Shown here piece after piece: positions 1 through 5,669 of a stretch of 7,992 bases of DNA (its first letter is position 1; each line of letters begins with the position of its first letter). Under the pieces are notes generated by a model that made no database searches, had not been told where the DNA came from, and saw only the letters and a list, made by a program, of their open reading frames with translations. Location of the stretch: NCBI GenBank assembly GCA_003448025.1, contig DLXL01000026.1, positions 1 to 7,992 on the forward strand. The letters are read 5' to 3'. The DNA comes from Saprospirales bacterium (GTDB taxonomy: Bacteria; Bacteroidota; Bacteroidia; Chitinophagales; Saprospiraceae). A program made the position numbers and the translations under genes.

Positions 1-2
1 TC

Positions 3-1184
3 TCCAAACCGGCAAAAACGCCTATCCTAACCCTGAGCGATGCGGAGGTAAAAGAAACCCTGCGTTTTATCCAAAAAAAGGACACCAGCGCGGTCATGGT
101 TTCTGTGATGGGCGAATTGGATACACCCAGGGTGACCCATATACTACAACGAGGCGCCTATGACAAACCGGGAGCAATAGTGCGCGCCAGGGCTCTGGAA
201 TCGGTTTTGTCTTTTGATACCCTGCAATATCCGGCCAACCGGTTTGGTCTGGCCCAATGGACCATTTCAAAAGATAACCCCTTGACAGCCAGGGTGTTTG
301 TCAATCAAATCTGGCAGGAAATTTTTGGCGCGGGACTGGTGAAAACTACCGGCGATTTTGGCATGCAGGGCAATTTGCCTACCCACCCCGAATTACTGGA
401 TTGGCTGGCGGTAGATTTTATGGAGCATCAATGGGACATCAAGCGCCTGATGAAACAAATCCTGATGTCGGCCACCTACCGGCAGTCTGCCGAAGTAAGC
501 GAACAACACCTGCAAACAGATCCAGACAACCTGTACCTGGCCAGAGCGCCCAGATTGCGACTAAAAGCGGAGTTTGTGCGAGATATGGTGCTGAAAACCA
601 GTGGTTTATTGGCGCAAACCATTGGTGGTCCGAGTGTCAAACCTTACCAGCCCAATGGACTCTGGGAAGGCGCCACCTCTGGTCGCGGCGTATTGAAAAC
701 CTACGAGCAGGACAAAGACAGCTCGTTGTATCGAAGGGGGCTGTACACCTTTGTGAAACTGACCCTGCCGCCCCCTTCCATGATCTTGTTTGATGCCAGT
801 AACCGGGATCAATGTGAGGTCAAGCGCGCACGCACCAACACGCCCCTGCAAGCCTTTATTATGATGAACGACCCCACGGTGCTGGAGGCATCCAGGGTGT
901 TTGCGCAGCGCATGCTGGCAGAACAAGGCGCCATACCGGATAATATCCAAAGGGCATTCCAAAGCATTCTCTGTAGAAAGCCCTCAGACAAAGAAATGCA
1001 AATTCTGCAAGCCTATTACCAGGACCAACTGGCGCAGTTTACCGATCATAAACTGGATGCGCACAAAACGCTTGCCGTGGGCGATTCGCCGGTGAACAAA
1101 CAACTGGATCCGGCTACTTCGGCGGCATTGATGAAAGTAGTGAACACCATATACAACCTGGAAGAAGCTATAACCAAATCCTGA
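3..1184 (+). CDS. DUF1553 (PSD1-type) protein, C-terminal part; 5' end outside window
   Basis: The reading frame is open from the first bases of the window, so the start lies upstream and 393 residues are visible. The visible part matches the DUF1553/PSD1 domain of planctomycete-type cytochrome proteins. Signatures are VMGELDTPRVTHILQRGAYDKPG near the visible N-terminus (split here as VMGELD and HILQRGAY), NPLTARVFVNQIWQEIFGAG, DFGMQGNLPTHPELLDWLA, SATYRQS, GGPSVKPYQP, YRRGLYTF and TNTPLQAF (codons near 834-857). The end (VVNTIYNLEEAI) is where family members normally stop, so the C-terminus looks complete. In full-length relatives this domain follows DUF1549 and often one or more heme c (PSCyt1) domains and a signal peptide; none of that can be seen here. 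The biochemical function of the family is not established, and an extracytoplasmic catabolic role is inferred from gene context in other genomes. The DUF1501 gene starts 2 nt after the stop, so the two are surely co-transcribed. Confidence 0.93.
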   Translation, partial: SKPAKTPILTLSDAEVKETLRFIQKKDTSAVMVSVMGELDTPRVTHILQRGAYDKPGAIVRARALESVLSFDTLQYPANRFGLAQWTISKDNPLTARVFVNQIWQEIFGAGLVKTTGDFGMQGNLPTHPELLDWLAVDFMEHQWDIKRLMKQILMSATYRQSAEVSEQHLQTDPDNLYLARAPRLRLKAEFVRDMVLKTSGLLAQTIGGPSVKPYQPNGLWEGATSGRGVLKTYEQDKDSSLYRRGLYTFVKLTLPPPSMILFDASNRDQCEVKRARTNTPLQAFIMMNDPTVLEASRVFAQRMLAEQGAIPDNIQRAFQSILCRKPSDKEMQILQAYYQDQLAQFTDHKLDAHKTLAVGDSPVNKQLDPATSAALMKVVNTIYNLEEAITKS

Positions 1185-1186
1185 TC

Positions 1187-2632
1187 ATGGAAAAAGAGCT
1201 ACTCGAGCACGGCCTGAATATGAACCGCCGCAAATTCCTTTCCCGCCTGAGCATAGGTTTGGGAAGTGTTGCGCTGGGTTCTTTACTCATTCCGGATTTG
1301 TTCTCCGGCGATGATGAAGAGGCCATTATGGCCGGTTTGCCGCATTTCGCGCCCAAGGCCAAACGGGTTATTTACCTGTTTCAAAATGGAGCGCCCTCTC
1401 AATTGGACCTGTACGACTACAAGCCCAAATTGCGGGAAATGCAGGGGCAGGATTTGCCCGCCTCCATCAGAATGGGTCAACGGTTGACGGGTATGACTGC
1501 CAATCAGAAAGCCTTTCCGCTGGCAGGTTCCAAGTTTAATTTCAGCCAATACGGCGAGCATGGTATGTGGCTGAGCGAATTACTGCCATACACCTCAAAG
1601 GTGGTAGACGATATTTGCTTCATCAGAACCCTCTACACCGAGGCTATTAACCACGACCCTGCCCTCACCTTTTTCCAAACCGGCGCACAGGTGGGCAACC
1701 GGCCAAGTATGGGCGCCTGGTTGAGCTACGGACTAGGCAGCGCCAATAAAAACCTGCCGGCGTTCTGTGTGCTGCTTTCCAAAGGCAAGGGCAACAGTCA
1801 GGGCGTGTATTCGAAGCTCTGGACCAATGGATTCCTGGATTCCATTCACCAGGGTGTGCAGTTTAGCAGTGGCGAAAACCCAGTGTTGTACCTGAACAAT
1901 CCGGAAGGAATTGATAAAGCCGATCGCAGAAAAATGCTGGATCAGGTGGCCAAACTGAATGAAGAAAGCTTTCAAAACTACGGTGATCCGGAAATTAAGG
2001 CCAAAATTCAACAGTATGAAATGGCCTATCGCATGCAAACGGCCATACCGGAAGTAACAGACATCAGTAAGGAGCCGGAGAGCATTGTCAAGTTGTACGG
2101 ACCAGAATGTCTGGTGCCGGGCACCTATGCTGCTAATTGCCTGTTAGCCAGAAAGTTATCAGAAAGCGGTGTGCGTTTTGTACAACTTTATCACCAGGGT
2201 TGGGATGCGCATGATAACCTCCCCTCCCAGATTGTGGGTCAGTGCAAAGATACCGATCAGGCCTCTGCAGCACTGATTACCGACCTCAAACAACGGGGCT
2301 TGCTGGATGAAACCCTGGTTATCTGGGGCGGTGAATTTGGAAGAACCAATTATTGTCAGGGGGTATTAACAGCCGATAACTACGGCAGGGATCATCACCC
2401 GCGTTGTTTCACCATTTGGATGGCCGGAGGCGGCATCAAACCCGGTGTGTACGGAGAAACTGACGAGTTTGGCTACAACATTGCCTCCAATCCGGTACAT
2501 GTACACGATTTTCATGCCACTGCACTGCATCTGATGGGTTTAGACCACGAAAAACTGGTGTACAAACACCTGGGTCGGCGATATCGACTGACTGATGTGC
2601 ATGGGAATGTTGTAAAAGATATCATCGCTTAG
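1187..2632 (+). CDS. DUF1501 family protein with Tat signal
   Basis: This 481-residue protein has the usual length of DUF1501 proteins, which are distant members of the alkaline phosphatase/sulfatase fold. The N-terminus carries a twin-arginine signal (N13-R14-R15-K16-F17-L18 followed by a hydrophobic stretch to about residue 35), which predicts export by Tat in a folded state. Family motifs are visible in order: HDPALTFFQTG and RPSMGAWLSYGLG in the first third, GWDAHDN at 338-344, WGGEFGRT at 380-387, GRDHHP at 400-405, then TDEFGY, and a C-terminal HDFHATALHLMGLDHEKL with GRRYRLTDVHG. The Asp, His and Glu residues in these motifs lie where metal ligands would be expected by analogy to sulfatases, but no activity is proven for the family. 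The start is ATG 2 nt after the upstream stop; M12 (1220) directly before the Arg pair is an equally possible start. Pairing with the DUF1553 gene is a typical arrangement. Confidence 0.95.
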   Translation: MEKELLEHGLNMNRRKFLSRLSIGLGSVALGSLLIPDLFSGDDEEAIMAGLPHFAPKAKRVIYLFQNGAPSQLDLYDYKPKLREMQGQDLPASIRMGQRLTGMTANQKAFPLAGSKFNFSQYGEHGMWLSELLPYTSKVVDDICFIRTLYTEAINHDPALTFFQTGAQVGNRPSMGAWLSYGLGSANKNLPAFCVLLSKGKGNSQGVYSKLWTNGFLDSIHQGVQFSSGENPVLYLNNPEGIDKADRRKMLDQVAKLNEESFQNYGDPEIKAKIQQYEMAYRMQTAIPEVTDISKEPESIVKLYGPECLVPGTYAANCLLARKLSESGVRFVQLYHQGWDAHDNLPSQIVGQCKDTDQASAALITDLKQRGLLDETLVIWGGEFGRTNYCQGVLTADNYGRDHHPRCFTIWMAGGGIKPGVYGETDEFGYNIASNPVHVHDFHATALHLMGLDHEKLVYKHLGRRYRLTDVHGNVVKDIIA

Positions 2633-2710
2633 GGTTGATGACCGGTAGACGATGGAGAGAATGATATAGCTTTCTGATTCAGCCTTGATTTGACCGTAAT
2701 TTACCCAAAA

Positions 2711-2844
2711 ATTTCGCTCCGCCGTAGCTGTTGGCGTCCTCGCCAACAGCGGAAAGAAGAGCTAAGTTTTTGCTAAATATAATGGATAACCAATGCTTTG
2801 TTCCGTTGTTGGCGTCCTCGCCAACAACCACGGCGGAGCGAAAT
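2711..2844. repeat. REPIN-like element: two inverted palindromic units
   Basis: Two 44-nt arms (2711-2754 and 2801-2844) face each other across a 46-nt AT-rich spacer. The outer 15 bp of the arms are perfect inverted repeats (ATTTCGCTCCGCCGT at 2711-2725 against its complement at 2830-2844), and 37 of 44 positions pair in all. Each arm also contains its own perfect 10-bp hairpin with a TCCT loop: GCTGTTGGCG/CGCCAACAGC at 2727-2750 and GTTGTTGGCG/CGCCAACAAC at 2805-2828. The hairpins differ by one base pair (C-G versus T-A), a compensatory change. The left hairpin is preceded by GTAG (2724-2727); in the right unit, read on the - strand, the same place is GTGG. Palindromes preceded by a GTAG-like tetranucleotide and arranged as inverted doublets are the hallmark of REP/REPIN elements mobilised by RAYT transposases. 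No RAYT gene lies in the window, so the assignment is by structure only. Confidence 0.7.
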
Positions 2845-2903
2845 ACCAGAAGAAAAACACTTAACCTGACGGCTTTGGCGCCTAAATCATTGTTATCCCG
2901 TTT

Positions 2904-2923
2904 CCCCACCCTGAAGGGCGGGG
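2904..2923 (+). repeat. GC-rich hairpin with TGAA loop, upstream of the propeller gene
   Basis: CCCC (2904-2907) pairs with GGGG (2920-2923) and CCC (2909-2911) with GGG (2916-2918), with one A-C mismatch and a TGAA loop. CAATTT follows. The same structure, in the same orientation and with the same loop, occurs at 6924-6945. It could act as a weak terminator or as an mRNA stability or attenuation element, since the next start codon is only 29 nt beyond the stem. Confidence 0.6.
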
Positions 2924-2944
2924 CAATTTAGGGCGGGGCAATTT
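2915..2944 (+). repeat. 15-bp perfect tandem duplication
   Basis: AGGGCGGGGCAATTT occurs twice back to back, at 2915-2929 and 2930-2944. It copies the 3' half of the hairpin at 2904-2923, so the C-rich 5' arm could pair with either copy. The duplication ends 8 nt before the start codon of the propeller gene and therefore lies in its ribosome-binding region. Confidence 0.9.
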
Positions 2945-2952
2945 GATACAAC

Positions 2953-3981
2953 ATGAATCGAAGAACTTTTTGTCTGCAATCAGCCCTTAGCATGGCTGGC
3001 TTTTTTATGGTACCAAAATTACTTTCAGACCAAGGAGTTGTGCTGGGCCACAACCAAAAAAAATACAAAATCAGCACCCGTTGGAGTCAGGCAGACGTGG
3101 CCAGGAATCCTGTGAACGACTGCCATGAGATGGTGCAGGATAGTCCTGGACGCATCCTCCTGCTGACCAACGAAACCCGCAATAATGTGCTGATTTATGA
3201 TAAAAACGGCAAAATACTGGAAGCCTGGGGCACTGAATATCCCGGCGCTCACGGTCTGACGCTGTTTAATGAAAACGGCACGGATGTGCTGTTTATCTGC
3301 GACAACCAACGTCACCAGGTGATAAAAACCAGCATAGATGGCCGTGTTTTGATGACCCTGGATTATCCAAAAGAGGCCGAGGTGTATGCTTCCAAAGAGG
3401 CTTATATTCCTACAGAAACGGCCATCGCCCCCAACGGCGATATTTATGTGGCGGATGGTTACGGGCAGGATTACATCATTCAATACGATGCCGATGGACG
3501 ATATATCCGGCATTTTGGCGGTCGTGGCGAAGGAGCCGAATACCTGAAAAACGCCCACGGGGTTTGTCTGGATCTCAGAAACCCGGCACAACCAGGTCTG
3601 ATTGTTACCTCGCGGGAACAAAATGCCTTCAAGCGGTATGATCTGGAGGGCAACTACCTGAGTACCATTGCTTTGCCTGGCGCATGGGTATGCCGACCGG
3701 TCATCAAAGGCGACTATCTGTATGCCGCCGTACTTCAATCCAGCAGCAAGCCCTGGCAGCAATCCGGTTTTGTGACTATACTGGACCGCAACGATCGCGT
3801 AGTGTCCAACCTGGGAGGATCTGAGCCCTGGTATGAAAACGAGGTCCTCAGTGAAATGTATCAAACCGTTCGCGCTTTCCAGTATCCGCACGACGTGTGT
3901 ATTGACGATGAAGAAAACATGTACGTTGCCCAGTGGAATTCCGGCAAAGTGTACCCATATAAATTAGAACCGGTGGTATGA
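2953..3981 (+). CDS. Tat-exported six-bladed beta-propeller (NHL-type) protein
   Basis: The 342-residue protein begins MNRRTF followed by a hydrophobic stretch (to about residue 24), a probable twin-arginine signal, so it should act outside the cytoplasm. From about residue 58 on it reads as repeated NHL-type blades: ILLLTNETRNNVLIYDKNGK, then blades at about 98-137, 150-190 (NGDIYVADGYGQDYIIQYDADG), 198-240, 244-288 and 309-340. Conserved blade histidines are seen at H58 (CHEM), H100 (AHG), H202 (AHG) and H313 (PHD). Such His residues at blade starts recall the zinc site of peptidyl-hydroxyglycine alpha-amidating lyase and its bacterial relatives, so a metal in the central channel is plausible but unproven. 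The start codon is the first in frame and places the Arg pair correctly; no Shine-Dalgarno is evident. The last 4 nt overlap the next gene (ATGA), so translation is coupled. Carbohydrate or peptide substrates are both possible. Confidence 0.88.
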   Translation: MNRRTFCLQSALSMAGFFMVPKLLSDQGVVLGHNQKKYKISTRWSQADVARNPVNDCHEMVQDSPGRILLLTNETRNNVLIYDKNGKILEAWGTEYPGAHGLTLFNENGTDVLFICDNQRHQVIKTSIDGRVLMTLDYPKEAEVYASKEAYIPTETAIAPNGDIYVADGYGQDYIIQYDADGRYIRHFGGRGEGAEYLKNAHGVCLDLRNPAQPGLIVTSREQNAFKRYDLEGNYLSTIALPGAWVCRPVIKGDYLYAAVLQSSSKPWQQSGFVTILDRNDRVVSNLGGSEPWYENEVLSEMYQTVRAFQYPHDVCIDDEENMYVAQWNSGKVYPYKLEPVV

Positions 3982-4778
3982 GCAAAAACAGTAAGCAATC
4001 CTTTTTTGCGGCCCTTTTGGTCTTTTTCAGTGTAATGGCACCGGCGCAGGACACCTTTCAACTGGCGCCTCCTTTGTTGCGCTTTCCGAGCATCTTTTTT
4101 GATAAAAGTGTGCAGGTTACGGCTGAATTTCGGCAGCCTGAATCCAGCATTCACTATACGCTGAATGGCTGGATTCCCACGGAAGAATCGTCTGTGTTCG
4201 ACAAGCCGGTGAACATCAACAAGCCGGTTACCAAACTGAGTGTGCGCACCTTTGCCAAAGGGTATCTGCCTTCTGAAATGGTGCAGGTGAATTTTTACAA
4301 GATGGGAAAGAAAGCCAAAACCCTCCGGGCGCCACTCCCCCACCCCAAGTACCTGGGTACGGGAAATGATGCCCTTCAGGACGGACTTGGCGGAAATACC
4401 GATCACAACAGCAAAACCTGGCTGGGATATCAGGATTCGGTGATGATTGAAATAGAATTTGGCGACAAAACCTCGATGGAACAAATCATGATCAATACCC
4501 TGGAAAGCCAAAATGCCTGGATTTTTCAGCCTTCTTCCATATCTGTATACGGTTGGGACTATCTTTTTGGCCGGTGGCGCCCTATAGGTGGCTCCAGGCC
4601 AGACAGTGCCGAAAGGCAACCGGAGGTGCGTTGTGCCATGCAAACAGTTAATATTCCGAAGCCCATTAAAACCGATAGATACAGATTGATTATCAGATCA
4701 TTACAAGAAATTCCGGCCTGGCATCCCGGCAAGGGCAAACCAGCCTGGCTATTTATAGACGAGTTAATCCTGCATTAA
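3978..4778 (+). CDS. Secreted protein with chitobiase-like Fn3 module and discoidin-like domain
   Basis: The 266-residue product starts with a Sec signal peptide (SFFAALLVFFSVMAPAQ, likely cut after Q24). Residues about 32-108 resemble the Fn3-like C-terminal module of chitobiase/beta-hexosaminidase (IHYTLNGWIPTEESS, KLSVRTFAKGYLPSEMVQVNFYK). Residues about 120-266 resemble the F5/8 (discoidin-like) domain that ends many Bacteroidota GH20 enzymes: DALQDGLGG, WLGYQDS, and the terminal PAWHPGKGKPAWLFIDEL. No catalytic domain is present, so the protein looks like a stand-alone binding or structural module of the cell envelope. It overlaps the propeller gene by 4 nt and its stop codon directly abuts the next start. 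The same two-domain module recurs at the end of the gene at 5670-6920, which suggests the two proteins work on the same ligand or came from a duplication. Confidence 0.85.
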   Translation: MSKNSKQSFFAALLVFFSVMAPAQDTFQLAPPLLRFPSIFFDKSVQVTAEFRQPESSIHYTLNGWIPTEESSVFDKPVNINKPVTKLSVRTFAKGYLPSEMVQVNFYKMGKKAKTLRAPLPHPKYLGTGNDALQDGLGGNTDHNSKTWLGYQDSVMIEIEFGDKTSMEQIMINTLESQNAWIFQPSSISVYGWDYLFGRWRPIGGSRPDSAERQPEVRCAMQTVNIPKPIKTDRYRLIIRSLQEIPAWHPGKGKPAWLFIDELILH

Positions 4779-5624
4779 ATGAAGCCGAATTCCTGGATCT
4801 CTTTCCTGATCAATAGCAGTATTGGCCTGAACAGCATGTTGCTTTTTTTGGCCATTTTCGGCAGTAGTATGCTGTTGCCGGCCTGGTTGCAGGTATTGGG
4901 GAGAATGCACCCTCTGGTGCTGCATTTCCCGATTGTATTGATTTGTATAGCCGTATTGCTGGAGTGGTCGGAAAACAGGGAATTGCTGCCCTGGAAAGAC
5001 TGGTGGCTTGCTGCCACAGCTTTTGTAGCGGCATTTTCTGCCCTGGCCGGTTTGTTCCTGTCTAAAGAAGGCGGTTATGAACCAGGCGTTTTAAGCTGGC
5101 ACCAATGGACTGGAACAGGCGTTTCTTTTGGCGCCTTCGCATGGTGGACTTTCAGGAGTAACCTGCGTGATAATCAAGGGATTAGCCGGATATTTTCTGT
5201 CGCTTTCCTGATATTGGTTGCCGTTGCAGGACATTATGGCGCTACCCTGACGCATGGCGACAATTACCTGCTGGCGCCTATTTTGCCACAAAAAGAAGCG
5301 GAGGCTGCAACGCCCGAATCGGCACTGGTGTTTGCACATGTAGTGCGACCCATTTTGAAGGAAAAATGCATGAGTTGCCACAATCCCGGCAAGCAGAAAG
5401 GGGATTTAAATATGGAAACAGAGGCTTCTCTGTTGAAGGGTGGCAAAAATGGTCCGCTGTGGGACCTGCAGGCGCCGGATCTGGGTCTTTTGTTGCGCCG
5501 GATTCATTTACCGGTAGAAGAAAAAGAACACATGCCTCCGAAGGGAAAATCTCCGCTTACTCCGGATGAAATAACCATTTTGCAGTGGTGGATTAAAAGC
5601 GGTGCCAGTTTTTCCACCCGGTGA
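4779..5624 (+). CDS. DUF2231 membrane domain fused to a PSCyt1-type cytochrome c domain
   Basis: The 281-residue frame begins immediately after the previous stop with no gap. The N-terminal half is a DUF2231-like membrane region with about four to five hydrophobic segments (roughly 18-38, 45-62, 74-94, 110-125, 136-155) and histidines in typical motifs (H44 and H49 in MHPLVLHFP, H108, H152 and H159 in GHYGATLTHG). The second half is a planctomycete-type cytochrome c domain with one heme c site, C197-M-S-C200-H201, and a probable distal ligand M252 in HMPPKGKSPLTPDE, ending in the usual WWIKSGASF. It should be anchored in the inner membrane with the heme in the periplasm, passing electrons or sensing redox state. 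The frame ends at TGA 5622-5624, but coding continues in the same frame without a break, so this is probably only the N-terminal part of a longer protein. Confidence 0.85.
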   Translation: MKPNSWISFLINSSIGLNSMLLFLAIFGSSMLLPAWLQVLGRMHPLVLHFPIVLICIAVLLEWSENRELLPWKDWWLAATAFVAAFSALAGLFLSKEGGYEPGVLSWHQWTGTGVSFGAFAWWTFRSNLRDNQGISRIFSVAFLILVAVAGHYGATLTHGDNYLLAPILPQKEAEAATPESALVFAHVVRPILKEKCMSCHNPGKQKGDLNMETEASLLKGGKNGPLWDLQAPDLGLLLRRIHLPVEEKEHMPPKGKSPLTPDEITILQWWIKSGASFSTR

Positions 5625-5669
5625 AGCGATCTGCCGGCAGGCGATACCCTGCGCATACTGGCGGAAGAA

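Larger units (their letters stand above)
2633..2952. other. Gene-free stretch with repeat elements
   Basis: No credible protein gene is seen in these 320 bases. Short open frames here run through the inverted repeats and have no recognisable protein signature. The stretch holds a 134-bp inverted element with two hairpins (2711-2844), a GC-rich hairpin with TGAA loop (2904-2923) and a 15-bp tandem duplication (2915-2944). I could not find a convincing Bacteroidota promoter (TTTG, about 19 nt, TAnnTTTG) for the gene starting at 2953. It is therefore unclear whether the downstream set is transcribed from here or by read-through from the DUF1501 gene. Confidence 0.75.

Noticed and set aside
2635..2674. 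TTG and TAGCTTTC as a Bacteroidota-type promoter
   Set aside because: The spacing is about 29 nt, well above the usual 19-21, and the -7 box is imperfect.
2729..2826. 20-bp direct repeats with a 58-nt gap, considered as a CRISPR remnant
   Set aside because: Only two copies, strongly palindromic, embedded in inverted arms with paired substitutions; a REPIN-like element explains them better.
2731..2931. Small open frame of 66 codons between the DUF1501 and propeller genes
   Set aside because: It reads through both hairpins, giving the same peptide (ASSPT) twice, and has no protein signature.
3025..3891. Long open frame on the - strand (288 codons) within the propeller gene
   Set aside because: It lies wholly opposite a well-supported gene and its translation shows no family signature; it is a by-product of codon use on the + strand.
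3861..4643. Open frame on the - strand (260 codons) opposite the chitobiase-like module gene
   Set aside because: No recognisable motifs, and the + strand frame has a signal peptide and clear domains.
5622..5640. TGA followed by a palindrome (CTGCCGGCAG at 5631-5640) as a selenocysteine site
   Set aside because: The palindrome has no loop and no bacterial SECIS-like apical loop is evident; the position is in a linker, not at a catalytic Cys.
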